Of a stretch of 64,000 nucleotides of DNA, positions 8,150 to 16,564 are shown in pieces. The notes below the pieces were generated by a model that worked only from the letters and a program-made list of their open reading frames with translations, had not been told where the DNA came from and made no database searches. The stretch covers positions 124,001 to 188,000 of the forward strand of contig NZ_BBRN01000004.1 of NCBI RefSeq assembly GCF_002090175.1, given 5' to 3'. This stretch comes from Demequina sp. NBRC 110057. GTDB lineage: Bacteria > Actinomycetota > Actinomycetes > Actinomycetales > Demequinaceae. Numbering within the stretch: position 1 is the stretch's first letter; every line of letters begins with the position of its first letter. The position numbers were made by a program, and so were the translations under genes.

Positions 8150-9676
8150 ATGGCGACGTTCGTCGACCGCGTGGTGCTCCACGTGACGGCAGGTAAGGGC
8201 GGCCACGGCGTGGCCTCCGTCCACCGCGAGAAGTTCAAGCCCCTGGGCGGCCCCGATGGCGGCAACGGCGGCCGCGGAGGCTCCGTGGTGCTGGTGGTCG
8301 ACCCTCAGGTGACCACCCTTCTCGACTACCACCACCTGCCCCACCGCGTGGCCGACAACGGCAACCAGGGCGCCGGCGACATGCGCCACGGCGCCAACGC
8401 CAAGGACCTGCGCCTTGGAGTCCCCAGCGGCACCATCGTGAAGTCCGCCGACGGCGAGGTCATCGCCGACCTCGTGGGCGAGGGAGCGGAGTGCGTGATT
8501 GCGCAGGGCGGCCGCGGAGGCCTGGGCAACGCGGCGCTGGCCACGACCAAGCGCAAGGCCCCCGGCTTCGCCCTTCTCGGCGAGCCTGGCGATGAGGCTA
8601 CCGTCATCCTCGAGCTCAAGTCGATCGCCGACGTCGCACTCGTGGGCTACCCGAGTGCCGGCAAGTCATCGCTCATCGCTGCCATGAGCCAGGTGCGCCC
8701 CAAGATCGCCGACTACCCGTTCACCACCCTGGTGCCGAACCTTGGTGTGGTGCAGGCGGGGGAGAACCGCTTCACGATGGCCGATGTTCCCGGCCTCATC
8801 GCCGGCGCCTCCGAGGGCAAGGGGCTGGGCCACCACTTCCTTCGCCACATCGAGCGCTGCGCCGTGATCGCCCACGTGCTGGACACGGCCACCCTCGAGA
8901 CCGACCGCGACCCCGTGAACGACCTCAAGGTCATCGCTGGCGAGCTGCGCGCGTACACGGGCGACGAGGCGATCAGCGGCGTGCCGCTCGCCGAGCGCCC
9001 GCAGATCATCATCCTCAACAAGATCGACGTGCCCGACGGCCGCGAGCTCGCCGCGATGGTGCGCGAGGAACTCGAGGAGACCGGCATGCCGGTGTTCGAG
9101 GTCAGCGCTGTCAGCCACGAGGGCCTGCGCGAGCTGGGCTTCGCGCTGTCCGCGATGGTGGCCGAGCACCGCGCCGAGGAGCCCGAGCTCGAGGCGGCCC
9201 CGATCGTCATCCGGCCGCGCGCCGTCGACGACGGCGGCTTCACCGTCAAGCACGTGCGCGACGGTGCCGAGGACTACTTCCAGATCCGCGGCGCGAAGGT
9301 CGAGCGCTGGGTCAAGCAGACTAACTTCGTCAACGACGAGGCCGTGGGCTACCTCGCGGACCGGCTCGCGAGGGCCGGCGTCGAGGAGGCGCTGTTCAAG
9401 GCGGGTGCCGTGCCCGGCTCCGAGGTCCTCATCGGCCCTCGTGAGGGCGGCGTGGTGTTCGACTGGGAGCCCACCATGATGGCCGGCGCCGAGCTGCTGG
9501 GCTCGCGCGGCTCTGACCTGAGGGTCGAGCAGCACGAGCGCGGCGACGGCCGTGCGACGCGTGCCCAGAAACGCGCCGAGCACAAGGAGCGCATGGACGG
9601 CAAGAGCGCCGCGCGCGAGGAGCTGCGCGGCGAGCGCGACTCCGGCCTGTGGACGGACCCGACCTCCGACGACTAA
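8150..9676 (+). CDS. obgE: GTPase Obg/CgtA
   Basis: Essential GTPase in 50S assembly and stress signalling. Residues 1-158 are the glycine-rich Obg fold, recognised by [12 protein letters not shown]. The G domain follows, with G1 [10 protein letters not shown]3 DVPGLI leading to ASEGKGLG, and G4 NKID. The OCT domain comes at about 350-430, then a charged tail of about 70 residues rich in Arg/Glu. The 508-aa length is usual for actinobacteria. The ATG at 8150 has ACAGGAGG upstream. It is downstream of a terminator, so it needs its own promoter or read-through. Confidence 0.96.
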   Translation: MATFVDRVVLHVTAGKGGHGVASVHREKFKPLGGPDGGNGGRGGSVVLVVDPQVTTLLDYHHLPHRVADNGNQGAGDMRHGANAKDLRLGVPSGTIVKSADGEVIADLVGEGAECVIAQGGRGGLGNAALATTKRKAPGFALLGEPGDEATVILELKSIADVALVGYPSAGKSSLIAAMSQVRPKIADYPFTTLVPNLGVVQAGENRFTMADVPGLIAGASEGKGLGHHFLRHIERCAVIAHVLDTATLETDRDPVNDLKVIAGELRAYTGDEAISGVPLAERPQIIILNKIDVPDGRELAAMVREELEETGMPVFEVSAVSHEGLRELGFALSAMVAEHRAEEPELEAAPIVIRPRAVDDGGFTVKHVRDGAEDYFQIRGAKVERWVKQTNFVNDEAVGYLADRLARAGVEEALFKAGAVPGSEVLIGPREGGVVFDWEPTMMAGAELLGSRGSDLRVEQHERGDGRATRAQKRAEHKERMDGKSAAREELRGERDSGLWTDPTSDD

Positions 9677-9699
9677 GGGACGGATCGAGGCCGACCGCG

Positions 9700-9756
9700 C
9701 GAGGCGCGGGACGCCTCGACTCTCGGATGCGCCAGGATAGACGTCAGCGTGACGTC
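9700..9756 (+). promoter_or_regulatory. Hairpin and dyad in the obg-proB gap
   Basis: A 7-bp stem (CGAGGCG, five-base loop, 9700-9718) lies after obg, with no T-run. GACGTCA-GCG-TGACGTC at 9740-9756 is a perfect 7-bp-arm dyad just after a possible -10 (GATAGA) and about 40 bp before proB. Its position fits an operator. No regulator can be named. Confidence 0.4.
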
Positions 9757-9797
9757 CCCCTTCTCCGGTGGGGCGCGGATGGGTCGAGGGGAGTGCG

Positions 9798-10913
9798 GTG
9801 AGCGAGGTACGCGAGAGCGTCGTCCAGGCGCGACGGGTGGTCGTGAAGATCGGCTCGTCGTCGCTGACCGGTCCCGACGGCCGCCTGTCCGGCTCCGCCG
9901 TGCGCCGCCTCGCCGACGTGATCGCCGGCGTGCGGGCGCAGGGGCGCCAGGTGGTGCTCGTCACCTCCGGCGCGATCGCCGCGGGCCTCGCGCCGATGGG
10001 GCTTCCCGTGCGGCCCAAGGACCTCGCGACCGCGCAGGCGACGGCCTCGGTGGGCCAGGGAGTCCTGGTCGCCGCGTACAGCGCCGCCTTCGAGGACCAC
10101 GGCATCACCGTCGGCCAGGTGCTGCTGACGGCCGTCGACATGGCACGGCGGTCCCATTACAACAACGCCCAGCGCGCCTTCAACCGGCTGTTGGACCTCG
10201 GGGTGCTGCCCATCGTGAACGAGAACGATGCGGTGGCGACCGACGAGATCCGCTTCGGCGACAACGACCGCCTCGCCGCGCTCGTCGCCACGGTGGTCCA
10301 CGCCGACGCGCTCGTGCTGCTCACCGACGTCGACGGCCTGTACACCGCCGCGCCCGGCACGCCGGGCGCCCAGCGCATCGACGAGGTGCACTCCTCCGAC
10401 GAGATTGGCGGCGTCGACGTGTCCAAGCGCGGTAGCGCGCTCGGCACCGGCGGCATGATCACCAAGCTCGAGGCGGCGTCCATCGCCACCACGTCGGGCA
10501 TCGCCGTGGTGCTCGCCTCGGCCCCGGCGGCGGCGGACGCCCTCGCCGGCCGGCGGGTCGGCACGCTGTTCCACCCCACGGGCAAGCGCGACACCACACG
10601 CCTGCAATGGCTCGCCCACGCCGCGCGCACGCGCGGGACCATCGTGGTCGACTCGGGCGCGGCGCGAGCATTGCGAGGCCGCCGGGCGTCGCTGTTGTCG
10701 GCGGGGGTTACCGAGGTCCGCGGCGCCTTCGAGGCAGGGGAGCCGGTGGACCTCATCGGCCCCGACGGCACTGTGGTCGCGCGCGGCTTCGCCGGCTTCA
10801 GCGCGGAGGAGGCCCACGCGATGAAGGGCCTCAGCACTGACGTGCTGCGCGAGCGGCTCGGGGAGCACTTCGCCCACGAGCTGATCCACATCGACGACCT
10901 CGTCGTCATGTAA
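9798..10913 (+). CDS. proB: Glutamate 5-kinase
   Basis: First step of proline synthesis: ATP-dependent phosphorylation of glutamate. GTG at 9798 is chosen because GAGGGGAG precedes it and the product then begins just ahead of RVVVKIGSSSLT. A GTG at 9768 would add ten residues without similarity. The amino-acid-kinase domain (residues 1-250) shows VTSGAIAAG, NENDAVATDEIRFGDND and LLTDVDGLY. A C-terminal PUA domain spans about 275-365. The length is 371 aa. The partner proA is 3.5 kb downstream, with a sugar transporter between them. Confidence 0.96.
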   Translation: MSEVRESVVQARRVVVKIGSSSLTGPDGRLSGSAVRRLADVIAGVRAQGRQVVLVTSGAIAAGLAPMGLPVRPKDLATAQATASVGQGVLVAAYSAAFEDHGITVGQVLLTAVDMARRSHYNNAQRAFNRLLDLGVLPIVNENDAVATDEIRFGDNDRLAALVATVVHADALVLLTDVDGLYTAAPGTPGAQRIDEVHSSDEIGGVDVSKRGSALGTGGMITKLEAASIATTSGIAVVLASAPAAADALAGRRVGTLFHPTGKRDTTRLQWLAHAARTRGTIVVDSGAARALRGRRASLLSAGVTEVRGAFEAGEPVDLIGPDGTVVARGFAGFSAEEAHAMKGLSTDVLRERLGEHFAHELIHIDDLVVM

Positions 10914-11041
10914 CGCGCCGCCCTCGCGCGCCTCTTCATCGTTGTCCTTTCGATTTGTTGTCGGCTGTGACGAAATCGTGACCAAAAAGACGCTCACAAA
11001 GCGGTAAGTCGCCCTTTCTCCGACACGCGCGCGGGTCTACT

Positions 11042-11070
11042 GTGACGAACGTCACTCAACGTCGAGTGAC
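11042..11070 (+). promoter_or_regulatory. Overlapping dyads upstream of the sugar transporter
   Basis: GTGACG-AA-CGTCAC (11042-11055) overlaps GTCACTC-AACGTC-GAGTGAC (11051-11070), both with perfect arms, 42 bp before the GTG of the binding-protein gene. The arrangement looks like a repressor operator for sugar-dependent expression. No regulator gene is adjacent. Confidence 0.5.
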
Positions 11071-11111
11071 GCCGAGGAACTTTCCTCCAGCTGCACAGAG
11101 AGGTGTGTGTT

Positions 11112-12230
11112 GTGAAGAAGAACTCTTGGATCGCGCTGGCCGCCGCGGCGGGCGCGACAACCCTCGTCCTCGCCGGATGTTCGTCCGGCGACGACGACAC
11201 CCCGGCATCGTCTGACGAGCCGACGTCCGCCTCGACGGCGAGCGGCGGCGAGGGCGAGGTCGCAGCGGGTGGGGAGCGCGCGTGCGTGATCCTGCCCGAC
11301 GCCGTGTCCTCCCCACGCTGGGAAAACGGCGACCGTCCCGCGCTCGAGGAGGCCATCACGGCGGCCGGCTTCGAGGCGGACATCCAGAACGCCCAGGGCG
11401 ACACCGCGAAGTACGCGACCATCGCCGACCAGATGCTCACGCAGGGCTGCGGCGTCATGCTGCTGGTGGACCACCAAGGCGCGGCGGTCAACGTCACCGA
11501 GACGGCGCAGGCCCAGGGCATCCCCGTCATCGCCTACGACCGTCCCATCGAGGGCGCCGACTATTACGTGTCGTTCGACAACGTGAAGGTGGGCGAGCTC
11601 GAGGGCCAGATGGTCGTCGACGGGCTTGCCGACGCCGGGGTGGACCCGGCCGAGGCCGTCGTCGTCTACATCGGCGGCGACCCCGCCGACGGCAACGCCG
11701 CCATGTTCCATGACGGCGCGGACTCCATCATGTCCGCCGCCGGCATCACCCCGGCGGCCGAGCCCCCGGGCAAGTGGGACGGCGAGTACTCCGCGACAGC
11801 GTTCGAGCAGGCGCTGACGGATCTCGGCGGTTCGGTCGACGCCGTGTGGGCGGCCAACGACACCAACGCCGCCGGCGTCATTTCGATCCTGGACAAGAAC
11901 GGCCTGACCGTTCCCGTCTCGGGTCAGGACGCCTCGGTCGCCGGGCTGCAAAACGTCCTGCTGGGCAAGCAGTACGGCACGGTGTACAAGCCCTACCAGC
12001 TCGAGGCGACGGCTGGCGCCGACCTCGCCATCCAGTTGCTGGGAGGCGAGACCCCGAGCGTCGACAAGCAGCTCGACGACGGCACCCCCTACATCGCCGT
12101 CGACCCCATCTCCGTGGGCAAGGACGGAGTCCAGCAGGTCATCGACGACGGCAACGCCTCGTACGACGAGATCTGCGCGGGCGACGTCATGGCCGCGTGT
12201 GACGAGGCGGGCCTGACCGCAGGCTCCTGA
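11112..12230 (+). CDS. Sugar ABC transporter binding lipoprotein
   Basis: Extracytoplasmic solute-binding protein of the periplasmic-binding type 1 family (XylF/ribose-like). GTG 11112 is preferred to GTG 11103 because GAGAGG then sits nine bases away. The lipobox LVLAGC puts the lipidated Cys near residue 22, followed by an Asp/Ser/Thr-rich linker. Motifs include AYDRPIEGADYYVSFDN and WAANDTNAAGVI, typical of xylose/xylooligosaccharide-type receptors. First gene of a three-gene CUT2 transporter. The substrate is not certain: xylose, fructose or a related sugar. Confidence 0.88.
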   Translation: MKKNSWIALAAAAGATTLVLAGCSSGDDDTPASSDEPTSASTASGGEGEVAAGGERACVILPDAVSSPRWENGDRPALEEAITAAGFEADIQNAQGDTAKYATIADQMLTQGCGVMLLVDHQGAAVNVTETAQAQGIPVIAYDRPIEGADYYVSFDNVKVGELEGQMVVDGLADAGVDPAEAVVVYIGGDPADGNAAMFHDGADSIMSAAGITPAAEPPGKWDGEYSATAFEQALTDLGGSVDAVWAANDTNAAGVISILDKNGLTVPVSGQDASVAGLQNVLLGKQYGTVYKPYQLEATAGADLAIQLLGGETPSVDKQLDDGTPYIAVDPISVGKDGVQQVIDDGNASYDEICAGDVMAACDEAGLTAGS

Positions 12231-12261
12231 CCCCGCACGCTCGGCCATCGCCGATGCGCCA

Positions 12262-12300
12262 GGCCGTCTCGTACCCGGGTCACCCGGGTACGAGACGGCC
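12262..12300 (+). terminator. Intercistronic stem-loop after the binding-protein gene
   Basis: A 19-base arm (GGCCGTCTCGTACCCGGGT) is repeated in perfect inversion after one base, giving an RNA stem of about 18 bp with a tiny loop and no T-run. It lies between the binding protein and ATPase genes. Such structures commonly protect the upstream mRNA and lower downstream expression, which fits the need for excess binding protein. Confidence 0.75.
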
Positions 12301-12341
12301 ACCCTGCATCGGCCACCCCCACCGATCAAGGAGAGAACAGG

Positions 12342-13091
12342 GTGAATTCACCGATCATCGAGCTCAAGGCAGTCACCAAGTCCTTCGGCCCCGTCAACGT
12401 CCTGAAGGGGGTGGACTTCGCCGCACATGCCGGGCGCGTGACAGCGCTCGTCGGCGACAACGGTGCCGGCAAGTCCACGCTCATCAAGGGCCTCGCCGGG
12501 GTCCAGCCCTACGACGGCGGCGAGGTGCTGTTCGCGGGCGAGCCCGTCCAGTTAGGACACCCCCGCGATGCCTCGAAGCATGGGATCGAGGTCGTCTACC
12601 AAGACCTCGCGCTGTGCGACAACCTCGACATCGTCCAGAACATGTTCCTGGGCCGCGAGGAGGTGAGGGTCGGGACCTTCGAGGAGGGGCGCATGGAGGT
12701 CGAGGCGGCCGCGGCGCTGCAGTCGCTGTCCGTGAGGACGGTGAAGTCGCTGCGCCAGAAGGTGGCGTCCCTGTCGGGAGGTCAGCGGCAGACGGTGGCG
12801 ATCGCGCGCGCCGTCGTGAAGCAGTCGAAGGTGGTCATCCTCGACGAGCCCACCGCGGCCCTCGGCGTCGCGCAGACGGCGCAGGTACTGAGCCTCGTGC
12901 GCCGCCTCGCCGACCACGGCGTCGCGGTCATCATGATTTCCCACAACCTCGCCGACGTGTTCGAGGTCGCCGACGACGTCTCGGTGCTGTACCTGGGCGA
13001 GATGACGGCGCGGCTGCCCGTGGCGGAGACGACGCGAGACGACGTCGTCGCCTACATCACCGGCACCAAGCGGATGGAGCGCGTCGCATGA
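12342..13091 (+). CDS. Sugar ABC transporter ATPase, single domain
   Basis: ATP-hydrolysing subunit of the CUT2 sugar importer. The 249-aa protein has Walker A GDNGAGKST (about residue 40), signature LSGGQRQTVAIARA, Walker B VVILDEPTAAL and an H-loop in MISHN. It carries one ATPase domain, like FrcA, whereas XylG and RbsA carry two, so it presumably works as a homodimer. GTG start at 12342 with AAGGAGAG upstream. The stop overlaps the permease start as ATGA. Confidence 0.92.
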   Translation: MNSPIIELKAVTKSFGPVNVLKGVDFAAHAGRVTALVGDNGAGKSTLIKGLAGVQPYDGGEVLFAGEPVQLGHPRDASKHGIEVVYQDLALCDNLDIVQNMFLGREEVRVGTFEEGRMEVEAAAALQSLSVRTVKSLRQKVASLSGGQRQTVAIARAVVKQSKVVILDEPTAALGVAQTAQVLSLVRRLADHGVAVIMISHNLADVFEVADDVSVLYLGEMTARLPVAETTRDDVVAYITGTKRMERVA

Positions 13092-14365
13092 GCGCCGAGA
13101 TCGAGAACCCCATCGCGCGGGAGGCGGCGGAGCGCGGCCAGGCGGAGAGCCTGCTGGGCAAGGGCATCGAGCAGGGAGTGGGCGACCACCTCCGCGCCTA
13201 CGTGAAGCGCGTGGCGGGCGGCGAGATGGGGGCGCTGCCGGCGATCGGCGGGCTCGTGGTCCTGTTCCTCGTCTTCTGGTTCTCGCACGACGCGTTCCTG
13301 TCCGAGCGCAACATGGCGAACCTGCTGACCCAGGCGGCGCCGCTCGTCATGCTCGGCATGGCGCTCGTGTTCGTGCTGCTGCTGGGCGAGATCGACCTGT
13401 CCGCCGGAGTGACGTTCGGCGTGGCGATGGCGGTCTTCGTGCGTCTCACCCAGCCCGACGGCATGGCGTGGCCGCTCGCGCTGCTCGTGGCGCTCGGCAT
13501 CGGCCTCGCCATCGGCGCGTTCATCGGCTTCTTCGTGGCGAAGGTGGGCATCCCGTCCTTCGTGGTGTCCCTGGGCATGTTCCTCGGCCTCCAGGGCGTG
13601 CTGCTGGTGATCATCGGCGACGCCGGCGCATACCGCCTGATCCCCGAGCCGATCAAGGCTCTCAATACCCAGAACCTCCCGGTGTGGGGCGGCTGGCTGA
13701 TGCTCGCGATCATCCTCGGGCTACTCGCAGGAGTGGCGCTGTGGGACCGGGCGCGGCGCGCCAAGGTCGGTGCCCCCAACCCGTCGATCACCATCATGCT
13801 CGTCAAGCTCGGCGCGATCGCCGTGCTCGGCGTGCTGGCCGTGTGGTTCTTCAACCAGGACCGCGGTTCGGCGGCGATCAGCATCCAGGGCGTGCCCATC
13901 GTGGCGCCCATCGTCATCGGCATCGCGATGATCGGCACCTTCCTGCTGGACCGCTCGCGCTACGGGCGCTACCTGTACGCGATCGGCGGCAACAAGGAGG
14001 CGGCGCGGCGCGCGGGCATCAACGTCACGATGGTGCGCTGGGGCGCCTTCATGGTCTGCTCGACGCTCGCCGTCAGCGCCGGAGTGTTCTACGTCTCGCG
14101 CGTCGGTTCGGCCGATGCCGGCATGGGGCGCGAGATCGTGCTGTCCGGCGTCGCGGCGGCCGTCGTGGGAGGCGTGAGCCTCTTCGGTGGGCGCGGCCGC
14201 CTGGTACACGCCGTCATCGGCGCCCTGGTCATCGCGACCATCCAGAACGGCCTGGGACTCCTGGGGCTGCCGGCGGGAGCGACCCTCGCGGTCTCCGGAG
14301 GCGTCCTCATCCTCGCCGCGACGGTCGACGCGCTCGCACGGCGCCGCGCCGGATCCGGGGGATAG
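13088..14365 (+). CDS. Sugar ABC transporter permease
   Basis: Membrane subunit of the importer, XylH/RbsC type (BPD_transp_2). The 425-aa protein has about ten to twelve hydrophobic helices and the family stretches LLLGEIDLSAG near residue 100 and AIGGNKEAARRAGI near residue 298, the cytoplasmic loop that contacts the ATPase. The ATG at 13088 overlaps the ATPase stop. A long open frame continues upstream but has no start signal and runs antisense-like through the ATPase gene. Confidence 0.92.
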   Translation: MSAEIENPIAREAAERGQAESLLGKGIEQGVGDHLRAYVKRVAGGEMGALPAIGGLVVLFLVFWFSHDAFLSERNMANLLTQAAPLVMLGMALVFVLLLGEIDLSAGVTFGVAMAVFVRLTQPDGMAWPLALLVALGIGLAIGAFIGFFVAKVGIPSFVVSLGMFLGLQGVLLVIIGDAGAYRLIPEPIKALNTQNLPVWGGWLMLAIILGLLAGVALWDRARRAKVGAPNPSITIMLVKLGAIAVLGVLAVWFFNQDRGSAAISIQGVPIVAPIVIGIAMIGTFLLDRSRYGRYLYAIGGNKEAARRAGINVTMVRWGAFMVCSTLAVSAGVFYVSRVGSADAGMGREIVLSGVAAAVVGGVSLFGGRGRLVHAVIGALVIATIQNGLGLLGLPAGATLAVSGGVLILAATVDALARRRAGSGG

Positions 14366-14386
14366 GCGGCGGCCGATGCCGACGCC

Positions 14387-14420
14387 GGCCCCGTACGGAC
14401 GGAGACGTCCGTACGGGGCC
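14387..14420 (+). terminator. Stem-loop terminator after the sugar transporter
   Basis: A perfect 15-bp stem (GGCCCCGTACGGACG) with a GAGA tetraloop lies 21 bp after the permease stop. No T-tract follows, which is common for actinobacterial terminators. A GGCCGATGC motif copy (14371-14379) sits immediately before it. Confidence 0.75.
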
Positions 14421-14444
14421 TCCTGGCGCATCGGGCCCGGTGGC

Positions 14445-14450
14445 TAGACT
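14445..14450 (+). promoter_or_regulatory. Leaderless promoter -10 of proA
   Basis: TAGACT ends seven bases before the proA ATG, and there is no Shine-Dalgarno sequence in the gap. Transcription would start at or within a base of the start codon, giving a leaderless mRNA. Confidence 0.7.
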
Positions 14451-14457
14451 CGCCGGT

Positions 14458-15744
14458 ATGACCGACACCGCCATCTCCGCCGACACCGAGCGCGCGGTCC
14501 TCGAGGCCTGCCAGCGCGCCAAGGTCGCGTCGCGCGCGCTCGCGACCGCCACCCGCACCGTCAAGGACGCCGCGCTCGAGGCCATGGCCGACGCGCTGGT
14601 GGCGCAGTCGGGCCGCATCATCGAGGCGAACGGGCAGGACCTCACGCGCGGCCGCGCGAACGACATGTCGTCCGGTCTGCTCGACCGCCTGGCGCTGACG
14701 GAGGATCGCATCGCGGCCATCGCCGACGCGCTGCGCTACCTCGCGGCGCTTCCCGACCCGGTCGGTGAGGTCAAGCGAGGCTCGACCCTTCCCAATGGCA
14801 TGCGCCTCATCCAGAAGGCAGTGCCCATGGGCGTGGTCGGCATGATCTACGAGGCACGCCCCAACGTCACCGTCGACGCCGCGGGGCTCGCGCTGAAGTC
14901 GGGTAACGCCGCCGTGCTGCGCGGAGGCTCGGCCGCCGCGAGCTCCAACGAGGTCATCGTCGAGGTGCTGCAGGAGGCGCTCGAGACTGCGGGCCTGCCG
15001 CGCGACGCCGTGCAGTCCATCGACGCCTACGGGCGCGAGGGTGCACGCGTGCTGATGAACGCCCGCGGCCTCGTCGACGTGCTGGTGCCGCGCGGGGGAC
15101 GCGACCTCATCCAGACAGTGGTGCGTGACTCGACAGTGCCCGCCATCGAGACCGGCGAGGGCAACTGCCACGTGTACCTCGACGCCTCCGCGCCGCGCGA
15201 GCGCGCTGTCGAGATCGTGGTGAACTCCAAGGCGCAGCGAGTGGGCGTATGCAACGCCGCCGAGACCCTGCTGGTGCACCGCGACGCCGCCGAAAGCGTC
15301 CTTCCCGCCGTGCTGAAGGCGCTCGCGGACGAGAACGTGGTGCTGCACGCCGATGCCGCCGCGGCGGCGCTGGCGCCCGAGGGTGTCGCGACCGTTCCCG
15401 CGACGGAGGAGGACTGGGGTACGGAGTACCTGAGCCTCGACATCGCGGTGAAGGTGGTCGACGATCTCGACGAGGCCATCTCCCACATCCAGCGCTACAC
15501 GACCGGCCACACCGAGGCGATCGTGACCGACGACATCGGTGCCGCCGAGCAGTTCTCCGCGCGGCTCGACACCGCGGCCGTGATGGTCAATGCCTCGACC
15601 CGCTTCACGGATGGCGCACAGTTCGGCCTCGGCGCCGAGATCGGTATCTCCACCCAGAAGCTCCACGCCCGCGGACCCATGGGCCTGGGCGAACTCACCA
15701 CCACCAAGTGGATCGCCTACGGTGACGGGCACGTGCGCCCGTAG
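14458..15744 (+). CDS. proA: Gamma-glutamyl phosphate reductase
   Basis: Second step of proline synthesis: NADPH-dependent reduction of glutamyl-5-phosphate. The 428-aa aldehyde-dehydrogenase-fold protein shows VPMGVVGMIYEARPNVT near residue 122, GNAAVLRGGSAA near 148, the catalytic cysteine region QRVGVCNAAETLLVH near 260, and GLGAEIGISTQKLHARGPMGL near the C-terminus. It is separated from proB by the sugar transporter and has its own leaderless promoter, so the two proline genes can be controlled apart. Confidence 0.96.
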   Translation: MTDTAISADTERAVLEACQRAKVASRALATATRTVKDAALEAMADALVAQSGRIIEANGQDLTRGRANDMSSGLLDRLALTEDRIAAIADALRYLAALPDPVGEVKRGSTLPNGMRLIQKAVPMGVVGMIYEARPNVTVDAAGLALKSGNAAVLRGGSAAASSNEVIVEVLQEALETAGLPRDAVQSIDAYGREGARVLMNARGLVDVLVPRGGRDLIQTVVRDSTVPAIETGEGNCHVYLDASAPRERAVEIVVNSKAQRVGVCNAAETLLVHRDAAESVLPAVLKALADENVVLHADAAAAALAPEGVATVPATEEDWGTEYLSLDIAVKVVDDLDEAISHIQRYTTGHTEAIVTDDIGAAEQFSARLDTAAVMVNASTRFTDGAQFGLGAEIGISTQKLHARGPMGLGELTTTKWIAYGDGHVRP

Positions 15745-15800
15745 GCGCGCCCGAGCCGTGGAATAATCGCCAAGCACCGTCACGAGAGGAAGTCCCCACT

Positions 15801-15950
15801 GTGAGCACCGTCGTCATTGCCGAGGCTGCCGAGCACGTCGTCAACGAACTGCCGTTCCCCGCGCCCGTCTTCGGCCTGATCGCCTTCGCCGCCCTCATGG
15901 GTCTGCTGGGCGTCACCTACGCCTTCCGGAGCGTCGGCACCCGTCACTGA
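15801..15950 (+). CDS. Small single-helix membrane protein before nadD
   Basis: A 49-aa product starts at GTG 15801 with GAGAGGAAG upstream. It has a short N-terminal segment (VIAEAAEHVVNELPFP), one hydrophobic helix (about residues 22-39) and a basic tail ending RSVGTRH. Similar short proteins with a NELP motif sit next to nadD in other actinobacteria, as I recall. It lies between proA and nadD, 17 bp before the latter, and is likely co-transcribed with nadD. Function unknown; a membrane-anchored helper is possible. Confidence comes from the start signal, helix and placement. Confidence 0.75.
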   Translation: MSTVVIAEAAEHVVNELPFPAPVFGLIAFAALMGLLGVTYAFRSVGTRH

Positions 15951-15967
15951 CGGAGGCCGGGCTCGAC

Positions 15968-16564
15968 GTGACCGTCCCTCAGCGCCGCATCGGCGTCCTG
16001 GGAGGAACGTTCGACCCCATCCACCACGGGCACCTGGCCGCGGCCTCTGAGGTCGCGGCCGCGCTGCATCTCGACAAGGTGATGCTGGTGCCCGTGAATA
16101 GCCAGCCGTTCAAGCTCGACCGGCTCGCGGCAGCTCCGGAGCATCGGCTCGCCATGTGTCGCCTCGCCGTCGAGGGTGACGACCGCCTGGCGGTGTCCGA
16201 TGTCGACGTGGTGCGCGGGGGAGTGACCTACACCCTCGACACCCTGACCGACCTGCATGCGCAGATGCCCGACGCGCACCTGCATTTCATCACCGGTTCG
16301 GACGCGCTGGCGCGGCTGCACGAGTGGAAGGACGCGGAGCGTCTGACGGAGCTCGCGCGTTTTATTGGGGTGACCCGCCCGGGTCACTCGCTGCCCGACC
16401 TCGACATGCCGCATACGCTGGTCGAGGTCCCCGCGATGGCGGTATCCTCGACCGATGTTCGCCGCCGGGTGCGAACGGGAGCGCCGATCCGCTACCTGGT
16501 TCCCCGGGCGGTAGCCGACTACATCGCGGAGCACGACCTGTACGCGGGAGGAATGGATGACTGA
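15968..16564 (+). CDS. nadD: Nicotinate-nucleotide adenylyltransferase
   Basis: Adenylates nicotinate mononucleotide in NAD synthesis. The 198-aa protein has the nucleotidyltransferase signature GGTFDPIHHGHL at residues 12-23, with the HxGH pair at His19 and His22. The second motif, SSTDVRRR near residue 160, corresponds to the ISST(x)IR site. GTG start at 15968. The following gene starts eight bases before its stop, so expression is coupled. Confidence 0.95.
   Translation: MTVPQRRIGVLGGTFDPIHHGHLAAASEVAAALHLDKVMLVPVNSQPFKLDRLAAAPEHRLAMCRLAVEGDDRLAVSDVDVVRGGVTYTLDTLTDLHAQMPDAHLHFITGSDALARLHEWKDAERLTELARFIGVTRPGHSLPDLDMPHTLVEVPAMAVSSTDVRRRVRTGAPIRYLVPRAVADYIAEHDLYAGGMDD

Noticed and set aside
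12254-13087. Long in-frame upstream extension of the sugar permease, suggesting an ATPase-permease fusion
   Set aside because: It uses a different frame from the ATPase gene, gives an Arg-rich nonsense sequence, and the true permease start overlaps the ATPase stop.
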